64,000 nt of DNA from Curtobacterium sp. MCLR17_032 (GTDB lineage: Bacteria; Actinomycetota; Actinomycetes; Actinomycetales; Microbacteriaceae): contig NZ_CP126268.1 of assembly GCF_003234795.2 (NCBI RefSeq), positions 2,914,001 to 2,978,000 on the forward strand, written 5' to 3'. Below, one piece after another: positions 51,267-57,496 of this stretch. Each line of letters opens with the position of its first letter. The stretch's first letter is position 1. The notes beneath the pieces were generated by a model. It saw nothing but the letters and a program-made list of their open reading frames with translations, had not been told where the DNA came from and did not search any database. The position numbers were made by a program, and so were the translations under genes.

Positions 51267-51357
51267 GGAGGGCCTCCTGTTCGCGCATCAGCGCGGTCAT
51301 GTCGATGGGTTCGGTCAGCGCGACGACGTCGTACGGCGCTGGTGCTGCGGTGATCAC
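51259..51357 (-). CDS. Tiny gene B of the TetR cassette, 32 residues
   Basis: Unrecognised peptide beginning VITAAPAPYDVVALTEPID and ending MREQEALRA. Its GTG overlaps the stop of gene A (GTGA) and its stop overlaps the start of gene C. It may be a real peptide or only carry translation from A to C. Confidence 0.4.
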   Translation of the reverse strand: MITAAPAPYDVVALTEPIDMTALMREQEALRA

Positions 51358-51551
51358 GAGGCGACCACCAGGGCGATCACGGCGAGCGTGAACGTGCTGA
51401 CGGCGGCGAGGCCGACGACGAGCGCGCTCGCGGTCAGGATGCGACCGCGGGTGGCTTCTCGGACCTCGGTGAAGGCCTCGGTGCGCGTCGGCCGGCGGAG
51501 GGCCGGGCCGCCGGCGAGGGGTGTCGGGATGGCGGTGATGGTGGCGGGCAT
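51354..51551 (-). CDS. Tiny gene A of the TetR cassette, 65-residue membrane peptide
   Basis: First gene of the cassette. The ATG has a strong ribosome site (AGGAGG, 8 nt upstream). The product has a basic N-terminal half (PALRRPTRTEAFTEVREATRG) and one hydrophobic helix at about 41-64 (TASALVVGLAAVSTFTLAVI), so it should be a single-pass membrane peptide. I do not recognise it. A role as a membrane-active or sensor peptide controlled by the TetR protein is inference. Confidence 0.55.
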   Translation of the reverse strand: MPATITAIPTPLAGGPALRRPTRTEAFTEVREATRGRILTASALVVGLAAVSTFTLAVIALVVAS

Positions 51552-51678
51552 GAGCGTCGCCTCCTCTGCAGGGACCTCGTTCGGTCCCACGTCGACCGGG
51601 GCGACCGCTGCGGCCAGGCCACCGCGGATCGCGGGGGATGTCGGGGCACGCGGGATGGTGTTCGTCCTGGTGTCTCCG

Positions 51679-51727
51679 ACGCTACGACACCCGCTCGAGC
51701 GGACACGAACGCGTCCGCGGATCCGCG
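51679..51727 (-). promoter_or_regulatory. Promoter and two palindromes ahead of the tiny-gene cassette
   Basis: TAGCGT (51679-51684, minus strand) is a likely -10 box. A perfect 12-bp palindrome, CCGCTCGAGCGG, lies at 51691-51702 in the -35/-10 spacer, and a second, CGCGGATCCGCG, at 51716-51727. The leader to gene A is about 120 nt. The first palindrome is a good TetR operator candidate. Confidence 0.45.
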
Positions 51728-51800
51728 AATCGCGACGGATCCGGGCCGCGCATCCCGACCGGGGGCCACGCCCCGACCCGCGCAACGCAGCGCAGCGCGT

Positions 51801-52298
51801 TCAGCGGAGCGCGCGCCGGTACCGCCAGCGGACGACGACCTGCGCGGCACGGAGCACCGGGAACACCAGTGCCCAGGCGCGGGTGGTCGACGGCCGGGTC
51901 AGGGACCGCAGCGTCAACCAGACGGTGTCGCCGTCGCGGCTGACGATGAACGACTCCTCGCCGTCGACGGGGTGGCCGGGCAGGGTCCGGTAGGCGAACC
52001 CGACCCGGTCGTCGGTGCGCACCACCGCGACGACCTCGACCGGCTCCCGCACGACGACCGGGCCGATCCGGAAGCGCACCTCGAGCCGCCGGCCCGGCTG
52101 CACCTCGACGTCGTCCGGCACCGAGAAGCCGCTGCGGGTCTTCACACCCCAGCGGAGCACCGACCGGGAGGCCCGCTCCCACGCCGCCTCGCCGGTCCCG
52201 ACCGCGGACCGCCGCTCGTACCGCCGGTGGGTCGGCGCGGTGGGTCCCCAGACGGCGGACGCGGGATCCGTCCGCGCCGTCCCCTCGTCGCTGCCCAT
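51801..52298 (-). CDS. DUF1990 family protein
   Basis: A 165-residue soluble protein matching DUF1990, an uncharacterised family common in actinobacteria. Typical parts are ERASRSVLRWGVKTRSGF near residue 45, PVEVVAVVRTDDRVGFAYRTLPGHPVDGEESFIV near 85, and RPSTTRAWALVFPVLRAAQVVVRWRYRRAL at the end. The ATG at 52298 is preferred over 52307 because CAGGAT lies 7 nt before it. Function unknown. Confidence 0.82.
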   Translation of the reverse strand: MGSDEGTARTDPASAVWGPTAPTHRRYERRSAVGTGEAAWERASRSVLRWGVKTRSGFSVPDDVEVQPGRRLEVRFRIGPVVVREPVEVVAVVRTDDRVGFAYRTLPGHPVDGEESFIVSRDGDTVWLTLRSLTRPSTTRAWALVFPVLRAAQVVVRWRYRRALR

Positions 52299-52305
52299 GC
52301 CGGCC

Positions 52306-52311
52306 ATCCTG
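52306..52311 (-). promoter_or_regulatory. Possible -10 box of the DUF1990 gene
   Basis: CAGGAT on the minus strand ends 7 nt before the ATG at 52298. Confidence 0.4.
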
Positions 52312-52387
52312 CCCGAGTGCCGTGCCCGAGGACGCGGGACGACCCTCCCGGCGGGTCGCCGACCACCCCGTCATCAGGGCCCGCGCG

Positions 52388-52393
52388 TACCGT
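52388..52393 (+). promoter_or_regulatory. -10 box, leaderless promoter of the NAD(P)-binding gene
   Basis: TACCGT ends 7 nt before the ATG at 52401. Confidence 0.6.
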
Positions 52394-52400
52394 CCACGTC

Positions 52401-53042
52401 ATGAGCAACGCCATCATCCTCGGCGGCCACGGCCGCGTCGCCCTCCTCACCGCGCAGCTCCTGACGGGCCGCGGCGACACCGTCTCGTCGGTCATCCGGA
52501 AGGCCGAGCAGCAGGACGACGTCCGCGCCACCGGTGCGGAGCCCGTCGTCGCCGACATCGAGCAGCTCGACATCGCCGGCCTCACCGACCTGGTCCGCGG
52601 CCACGACGCGATCGTCTGGGCAGCCGGCGCCGGCGGGGGTTCCGCCGAGCGCACCTGGGCCGTCGACCGGGACGCCGCGATCCGCTCGATGCACGCCGCC
52701 CTCGAGGCCGAGGTCCAGCGCTTCGTCCTCGTCTCCTGGTCGGACGCGGGCCTCGGCCACGGTGTCCCCGAGGACGACGACTTCTTCGCCTACGCCGAGG
52801 CGAAGACCGTCGCCGACGCGGTCCTCCGCGACTCGGCGCTCGACTGGACGATCGTCGCCCCGAGCACCCTGACCGACGACGACGCGACCGGCTCCGTCGA
52901 GACCGCCGACCCGTCCTCGAGCATCGCCCGCGCGGACGTCGCCGCGCTGGTCGCCGCGTCCCTGCACGACGACGCGTCGGTCGGCAAGACCTTCCGCGTC
53001 AACACCGGCGACGTCGCGATCGAGCAGTTCGTCCGCGACTGA
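52401..53042 (+). CDS. NAD(P)H-binding (atypical SDR) protein
   Basis: A 213-residue protein of the NAD(P)H-binding NmrA/YhfK-like SDR group. The nucleotide motif is AIILGGHGRVALLTAQLLTGRGDTV at residues 4-28, a GxGxxA-like variant of GxxGxxG; DAIVWAAGAGGGSAERTW near 75 and FAYAEAKTVADAVLRDSALDWTIVAPSTLTD near 135 are typical of the family, with the YxxxK pair. Related proteins are flavin or quinone reductases, or redox sensors. The start is fixed by TACCGT 7 nt upstream. A palindromic repeat follows. Confidence 0.85.
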   Translation: MSNAIILGGHGRVALLTAQLLTGRGDTVSSVIRKAEQQDDVRATGAEPVVADIEQLDIAGLTDLVRGHDAIVWAAGAGGGSAERTWAVDRDAAIRSMHAALEAEVQRFVLVSWSDAGLGHGVPEDDDFFAYAEAKTVADAVLRDSALDWTIVAPSTLTDDDATGSVETADPSSSIARADVAALVAASLHDDASVGKTFRVNTGDVAIEQFVRD

Positions 53043-53046
53043 GCCC

Positions 53047-53132
53047 CAGCGTCTCCGTTCCTTGCGAGACGCCTCCGACCTGCCGAGACGCCGCCGGATC
53101 CGGCGGCGTCTCGCGCATTCGGCGGCGTCTCA
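53047..53132. repeat. 19-bp-period GAGACGCC repeat, copy between convergent genes
   Basis: GAGACG motifs at 53066 and 53085 are exactly 19 bp apart; GCGTCTC upstream pairs with GAGACGC at 53066. The second unit is the left arm of a perfect 28-bp palindrome (53085-53112; arms GAGACGCCGCCGGA and complement). A further CGGCGGCGTCTC follows at about 53120. Confidence 0.7.
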
Positions 53133-53148
53133 CGGAGACGGGCCCGCC

Positions 53149-53706
53149 TCAGGGCAGCAGCGCCGTGGCCACCGCCCGCGCGGTCGCGGTGTCGTCGGCG
53201 TCGCCCCGGAGGCGCATCGCCAGCGCCCCGGAGACCACGAGGAGCAACCGGTCCGCCAAGCCGTCCGCCTCCCCCACCCCGACCAGGGGCACCGTGGCGT
53301 CGTGCAGCCGTGACCGCAGCGTGGCCGTCTCGTGGTGCAGCACCACGGTGATCTCGTCCGGAGCGTCGGCGTACTCCGACGCCGTCCCGAGGAACGCGCA
53401 CCACCGCGACCCGGAGGGCGTCGAGCGGAAGGCGTCGAGCGCGTCGAAGACCGCGAGCGCCCGGCCACGGTCATCGGACGCGCGGGCGAGCGCCTCGTCC
53501 CACACCCGCAACCACTCGTCGTGCCGTCGCTCGAGGGCGGCGGCGACCAGCGCCTCCTTGCTGGCGTACCCGCGGTAGAGCGTGGCGGCGGAGACCCCGG
53601 CACGTTCGAGGACGGCGTCGATCGGGGTCGCGGCGATGCCCCGTGTGAAGAACAGCTCCTCCGCGGCGTCGAGGAGCTTCCGCTCGGTTCCTGGACGCAT
53701 CGTCAT
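53149..53706 (-). CDS. TetR-family repressor
   Basis: A 185-residue regulator. The HTH (about 8-52) reads LLDAAEELFFTRGIAATPIDAVLERAGVSAATLYRGYASKEALVAAALERR. The ATG at 53706 follows a TAGGGT box by 6 nt. It is divergent from an MFS transporter, with a perfect palindrome, AAACGTACGTTT, in the gap; repression of the transporter and itself is the natural reading. The ligand is probably a substrate of the transporter. Confidence 0.9.
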   Translation of the reverse strand: MTMRPGTERKLLDAAEELFFTRGIAATPIDAVLERAGVSAATLYRGYASKEALVAAALERRHDEWLRVWDEALARASDDRGRALAVFDALDAFRSTPSGSRWCAFLGTASEYADAPDEITVVLHHETATLRSRLHDATVPLVGVGEADGLADRLLLVVSGALAMRLRGDADDTATARAVATALLP

Positions 53707-53712
53707 GCCTGC

Positions 53713-53718
53713 ACCCTA
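53713..53718 (-). promoter_or_regulatory. -10 box, leaderless promoter of the TetR gene
   Basis: TAGGGT on the minus strand ends 6 nt before the ATG at 53706. Confidence 0.55.
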
Positions 53719-53732
53719 GGCTCTGAAAAGAG

Positions 53733-53744
53733 AAACGTACGTTT
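53733..53744. promoter_or_regulatory. TetR operator candidate
   Basis: AAACGTACGTTT, a perfect 12-bp palindrome with near-symmetric flanks, in an unusually AT-rich patch between the divergent TetR and MFS genes. Confidence 0.6.
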
Positions 53745-53765
53745 TCGTTCTTCGCCACGCCCGCC

Positions 53766-55058
53766 GTGCTCATCGGCAGCGGCACGGCCCTCGTCGCGGC
53801 GACCTACGGTCTCGTCCGGCTGGCCTACGGGCTGTTCCTGCCCGACGTGCAGGACTCGATCGGCCTCGGCGACGGACCCGCGGGCTGGATCGCCTCGGGG
53901 TCCTCGGTCGTCTACTGCATCGGCGCGCTGGTCGGCTTCGTGCTGGCTCCGGCGCGCCCACGTACCGCGGTCGTCCTCGCTGCGCTGACGGCCGGACTCG
54001 GAGTCGCCGGGATGGCAGCGAGCACCACCCCACTCGTGTTCGGCACCGCCGCGGTCGTCAGCTCGGCGGGTGCCGGACTGGCGTCGCCCGCACTCGTCCG
54101 GCTCGTGCAGCGGGACCTGTCGGCCGAGCGGGTGAACGGGGCGCAGGCGGTGGTCAACTCCGGCACCGGGCCCGGCCTCGTCGCCGCGGGCGTCCTCGCC
54201 CTGGTGCTGCTGCCGGACTGGCGGGTGGCCTGGGCGGTGGCCGCCGTCGTCACGGTCACCGCCGGGGCCGCCGTCCTGCTCGCCGACCGAGCCGCGGCAC
54301 CGGTGCCGACGGGGACCGGGCCCACGACGGGGACGGGGAGGGCAACGGACACGGAGCGCCGCCCGAGCCCCGTCCCACCCCGGGCGTGGTTCGCCGCCCA
54401 CCGCGGCCCGGTCCTGGTCGCACTGCTCCTCGGTGCCGGCTCGGCCGCGGTCTGGACCTACGGCCGCACCCTGCTCGTCGACGCCGGCGCCCCGACGGTC
54501 CTGTCGGTGGTGGCGTGGATCGCCCTGGGCACCGGAGGCGCGACTGTCGGCCTCACCTCGCGGTGGCTCGGACGCCTGCCGGCCCACACGGCGTGGGCCC
54601 GCACGGCGGCGGCGGTCGCCCTCGCCACCCTCGGCCTCGGTCTGGCCGCGCAGCTGCACGGCATCACACTGGCCGCGGTCGCCCTGGTCAGCTGTGCGCT
54701 GTTCGGCTGGGGCTACACCGCGGCGACGGGCGCCCTGATCTCGTGGACGACCGAACTCGACCGGGACCGCGCGGCATCGGGTACCTCGGTGCTCTTCGTG
54801 GTCCTCGTCCTCGGGCAGGCGCTCGGTGCGGCCGTAGCGGGCAGCGCGCTCCCCGCCGTCGGCGCGGGCCCGGTGTTCGTCGTCGCAGCGGTGGTCGTCG
54901 CACTCGGGGTGGTCCCGGCGCTCGCGGTGGTCCCGGCGCTCAGGGGGCTCCCGGCACTCAGAAGTCCTCGCCGATGTCCGGCACGTCGGTCATCTCCGCG
55001 TTCCACGCCGGCCGAGCCGGCTGGAGACGCAGCGTCTCCGCCTCGAGGTACTCGATGA
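53766..55058 (+). CDS. MFS transporter with an unusual C-terminal tail
   Basis: A 430-residue major facilitator with about twelve helices (from GTALVAATYGLVRLAYGLFLPDV to VFVVAAVVVALGVVPALAVV). The GTG at 53766 is the only reasonable start, but the frame is open further upstream, so it is uncertain. After about residue 395 the product becomes an Arg/Pro/Ser-rich tail whose DNA overlaps the opposite-strand gene at 54958-55290 by 101 bp. The tail looks like read-through of a lost stop codon. Probably a drug exporter controlled by the divergent TetR. Confidence 0.8.
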   Translation: MLIGSGTALVAATYGLVRLAYGLFLPDVQDSIGLGDGPAGWIASGSSVVYCIGALVGFVLAPARPRTAVVLAALTAGLGVAGMAASTTPLVFGTAAVVSSAGAGLASPALVRLVQRDLSAERVNGAQAVVNSGTGPGLVAAGVLALVLLPDWRVAWAVAAVVTVTAGAAVLLADRAAAPVPTGTGPTTGTGRATDTERRPSPVPPRAWFAAHRGPVLVALLLGAGSAAVWTYGRTLLVDAGAPTVLSVVAWIALGTGGATVGLTSRWLGRLPAHTAWARTAAAVALATLGLGLAAQLHGITLAAVALVSCALFGWGYTAATGALISWTTELDRDRAASGTSVLFVVLVLGQALGAAVAGSALPAVGAGPVFVVAAVVVALGVVPALAVVPALRGLPALRSPRRCPARRSSPRSTPAEPAGDAASPPRGTR

Positions 55059-55290
55059 CCTGCTGGTCGAACGGCTCGTCGGCACTGTCCGGCACCGGCG
55101 TGGAGAAGATCTCGCTCGCCGGCCCGATGAGCAGGTGCGCGTAGACCGTGCCGCCGCCCTCGGTGAGCACCGGGATCTGCACGACGTCGGACGTCCCCGC
55201 CACAGCCAGGGCACGGCAGTAACGGAGGAGGGCCTTGCAGGTGCGGTCCCCGGTGAGGATGTGACTGTCCACGTAGTGGATACGGCGCAT
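54958..55290 (-). CDS. Conserved-looking hypothetical protein, 110 residues
   Basis: I do not recognise this soluble acidic protein. It begins RRIHYVDSHILTGDRTCKALLRYCRALAVAG, has TVYAHLLIGPASEIFSTPV in the middle and ends EMTDVPDIGEDF. It is divergent from the DUF7882 gene across 82 bp, and shares the small-protein style of that cluster (a domain of about 100 residues with VTLEGGG-like and LLIGPAS segments, compare LLISPAT in the gene at 55684). The two may be related or form part of one system. Confidence 0.65.
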   Translation of the reverse strand: MRRIHYVDSHILTGDRTCKALLRYCRALAVAGTSDVVQIPVLTEGGGTVYAHLLIGPASEIFSTPVPDSADEPFDQQVIEYLEAETLRLQPARPAWNAEMTDVPDIGEDF

Positions 55291-55326
55291 GTCGGCCAGG
55301 CTGTCGGACGGCTCCTGGGGGACGTT

Positions 55327-55332
55327 TAAGAT
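55327..55332 (+). promoter_or_regulatory. Possible -10 box of the DUF7882 gene
   Basis: TAAGAT in the divergent gap, 40 nt before the ATG at 55373. The leader carries a GGAAGGA ribosome site. Confidence 0.4.
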
Positions 55333-55372
55333 CGGCCGGAGCCGGACAGACGGCGCGGAAGGACACACCACC

Positions 55373-55687
55373 ATGGGCAAACTCGTCTACGACTCCACGT
55401 TCACCGCCGAGTTCGACGACCGCCTGCTGACGCACCTGCAGATCGTCATCGGGATGAAGCTCCGGCGTGGTGAGTCCTTCATGTTCTCGTGGAAGGACGA
55501 CGTCGAGCTCGGGGACGGCCGGACCGCGATCTGGCTCGACCGCTCGATGCCCCTGGTCTTCCGGTACTCCGGCAGCCGCATCCCCGCCGTGAACCGTGCC
55601 TGGGTCGAAGCGCTCGGCCTGACCGCCGGGTCGTCCGCGGGCCTCCGCATCGTGCCGGAACCGACCGACTCCGGAGACACCCTGTGA
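55373..55687 (+). CDS. DUF7882 family protein
   Basis: A 104-residue protein of a family typical of Microbacteriaceae: MGKLVYDSTFTAEFDDRLL, HLQIVIGMKLRRGESFMFSWKDD, AIWLDRSMPLVFRYSGSRIP and a C-terminal NRAWVEALGLTAGSS. Relatives are sometimes mislabelled as ATP-dependent DNA ligase, but no ligase motif (KxDG) is present. The name DUF7882 is from memory. Function unknown; the small beta-rich domain could bind a ligand. The next gene starts on its stop (GTGA). Confidence 0.75.
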   Translation: MGKLVYDSTFTAEFDDRLLTHLQIVIGMKLRRGESFMFSWKDDVELGDGRTAIWLDRSMPLVFRYSGSRIPAVNRAWVEALGLTAGSSAGLRIVPEPTDSGDTL

Positions 55688-55983
55688 AGCGCACGGTCCT
55701 GACCTACGGCGGCACCCAGTACACGATCGCGAACGAGGACACCGAGACCGTCCAGGCGCGCATCGACGCGGGCCTCCGGGAGCACCCGTTCATGTGGCTG
55801 CAGGTGAACTACGGCGACGGCCGGGCGACCCCCGCCATGCTGCTCATCTCCCCCGCGACGCCGGTGGCGATCATCACCGAGCGCGACGTCGACGAGCAGG
55901 ACGAGGACGGCTCCGTCGCCCGCTACCTGCTGCCGGAGCAGACCCGCCCGGCGTCGATCGAGATCGGCCCCACCGAGCACTAG
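55684..55983 (+). CDS. Hypothetical protein coupled to DUF7882, 99 residues
   Basis: Starts with GTG overlapping the previous stop (GTGA). The product begins KRTVLTYGGTQYTIANEDTETVQARID and contains PFMWLQVNYGDGRATPAMLLISPATPVAII followed by an acidic stretch DVDEQDEDG. It resembles the 110-residue protein on the other strand in size and in the LLISPATPV/LLIGPASEI segment. No known function; probably acts with DUF7882. Confidence 0.7.
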   Translation: MKRTVLTYGGTQYTIANEDTETVQARIDAGLREHPFMWLQVNYGDGRATPAMLLISPATPVAIITERDVDEQDEDGSVARYLLPEQTRPASIEIGPTEH

Positions 55984-56006
55984 CGGCTCCCGAGCCGAAC
56001 GGCGCG

Positions 56007-56699
56007 TCAGGCGACGAGGGGCGACAGCACGTCGACCACCAGGTCGGGTCGGGTGATGAACGGGTGGTGCCCGGTCGGCAGGTCGACCGACCGGGAGGCC
56101 CGCCTCGCGTGGTCCCGCTGCAAGCCGATCGAGGTGCTCCGGTCCGCCGTGCACACCAGGTAGGTGGAGTCGACGCCCTGCCAGCCCGCGGCCGTCGTCG
56201 GAGTGCCGAGGGCCACAACGGACTGGGCCGCCACCCGCTCCCAGGCCGCGCGCTGCACGGCGTCGCTGGCGTCCTGCAGGAAGCGCGCGCCGAACCGCGC
56301 CGCGTCGCACCCGTCGACGGCGACGAGGCCGTTCCCCACGTCGGCCACCGCGACCGGGTCCGGCTCGCCGGCCATGATCTGCGCCTGCGCCAGCCCGACG
56401 TCCGGCAGGTACGACGAGACGAGCACGAGGTACCGGACCGCCGGGTGCGCCCCCGCTTCCGCGATCACCGTGCCGCCGTAGGAGTGCCCGACGAGGACCG
56501 CGTCGTCGACCTCGTCGAGGACCGCGCGGAGTGCTGCGGCATCGGCTGCGAGACCGCCGCGCTCCTCGGTCTCACCGCAGGACGGCAGGTGGACCGATCG
56601 GCTGCGGACACCGGTTCGTTCCTCGAGGAGGGCAGCGGTCGGCTGCCACCACCACTGCCCGTCGCGCACGAGTGCGCCGTGGACGAAGACGACTTCCAT
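56007..56699 (-). CDS. Alpha/beta hydrolase
   Basis: A 230-residue hydrolase of the AB_hydrolase_6, methylesterase-like type. Oxyanion loop: VVFVHGALVRDGQWWW at residues 3-18; nucleophile elbow: VLVGHSYGGTVI with Ser near 72; acid Asp near 185-190 (VCTADRS); His in PTGHHPFITRP near 212. A TetR gene lies 57 bp upstream on the same strand and may be co-transcribed. It probably hydrolyses a small ester. Confidence 0.85.
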   Translation of the reverse strand: MEVVFVHGALVRDGQWWWQPTAALLEERTGVRSRSVHLPSCGETEERGGLAADAAALRAVLDEVDDAVLVGHSYGGTVIAEAGAHPAVRYLVLVSSYLPDVGLAQAQIMAGEPDPVAVADVGNGLVAVDGCDAARFGARFLQDASDAVQRAAWERVAAQSVVALGTPTTAAGWQGVDSTYLVCTADRSTSIGLQRDHARRASRSVDLPTGHHPFITRPDLVVDVLSPLVA

Positions 56700-56756
56700 C
56701 GATGACTCCGTTCGTGGTCGACCACGTGGCCGCCCGTGCCGCCATCCAACGCCGGT

Positions 56757-57335
56757 TCAGCCCCGCCCGCCGCCGAGCAGCGCCCGCAGGGCGTCCTCGA
56801 GCGGCCGGGCCACCGCCTCGACGTCCGCGGAGGCCAGCGGCTCCACCTTCGTCGAGGTCCGCAGCATCGTCATGCCGAGCACCACAGAGAGGGCAATCTC
56901 GGCACGGACGAGCAGGTCGTCGTCGTCGTCGGACGAGCTGCCGGCACGGGCTGCACCGGCGAGCCGTTCGGCGTAGCCGCGGAGGGTCTCCCGCCGGATC
57001 CGGTCCACGGCCTCGTCCCCGGAGCCACGCAGCAGCAGGAGCAGCTGCATCGAGTCCTCGTCCGTCGGCGACCGGATGATGTGCCGGATGAGCCCGCCGA
57101 GCACCCGCTCGAGATCGGACCCCGACGGCGCGGCCTCCTGCTCGGGGGTCGCCCGGTCGAGACAGGCGCGGAACAGCCCCTCCTTCGACCCGAAGTACCG
57201 GTTGATGAGCGCCACGTTCACCCCGGCGTCGGCGGCGATGTCCCGCACCGTGGTGGCCCGGTAGCCGTCGAAGGCGAACCGATGCCGAGCGGCCTGCACG
57301 AGGGCCAGGCGGGTGGCAGCGGCGTCCTTGCTCAT
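56757..57335 (-). CDS. TetR-family repressor
   Basis: A 192-residue regulator with HTH RLALVQAARHRFAFDGYRATTVRDIAADAGVNVALINRYFGSKEGLFRACLDR (about residues 9-61). The C-terminal part matches the TetR_C tail with RSPTDEDSMQLLLLLRGSGDEAV. The ATG at 57335 follows a TACGCT box by 6 nt. It is divergent from a DHA2-type exporter and shares its promoter region, where inverted and direct repeats of GTTGACATCGA occur. Confidence 0.9.
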   Translation of the reverse strand: MSKDAAATRLALVQAARHRFAFDGYRATTVRDIAADAGVNVALINRYFGSKEGLFRACLDRATPEQEAAPSGSDLERVLGGLIRHIIRSPTDEDSMQLLLLLRGSGDEAVDRIRRETLRGYAERLAGAARAGSSSDDDDDLLVRAEIALSVVLGMTMLRTSTKVEPLASADVEAVARPLEDALRALLGGGRG

Positions 57336-57341
57336 GGCCCG

Positions 57342-57347
57342 AGCGTA
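57342..57347 (-). promoter_or_regulatory. -10 box, leaderless promoter of the TetR gene
   Basis: TACGCT on the minus strand ends 6 nt before the ATG at 57335. Confidence 0.6.
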
Positions 57348-57372
57348 GCGGGCGCGGCCGGGCGCTCGACAG

Positions 57373-57442
57373 CGATGTAATCAGGTGTTGACATCGATAG
57401 GGGAACGCGTACCCTCATGAAGTCAGCAGTTGTTGACATCGA
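57373..57442. promoter_or_regulatory. Exporter promoter with operator repeats
   Basis: TTGACA (57388-57393) and TACCCT (57410-57415) are 16 bp apart, a good promoter reading right. CGATGT (57373-57378) and ACATCG (57391-57396) form an inverted repeat over the -35 box, and GTTGACATCGA recurs at 57387-57397 and 57432-57442, the second within the leader. Confidence 0.6.
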
Positions 57443-57496
57443 CAGCGTCGTCGGTCCCCCACCCCGCACACACCCGATCCGACCAGACGGAGCACG

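Noticed and set aside
50941..51551. Daptide or lanthipeptide precursor genes
   Set aside because: The tiny peptides lack a Cys/Ser/Thr-rich core, and no modification enzyme, protease or dedicated transporter lies beside them.
55373..55687. ATP-dependent DNA ligase label for the DUF7882 protein
   Set aside because: At 104 residues, without the KxDG adenylation motif, it cannot be a ligase.
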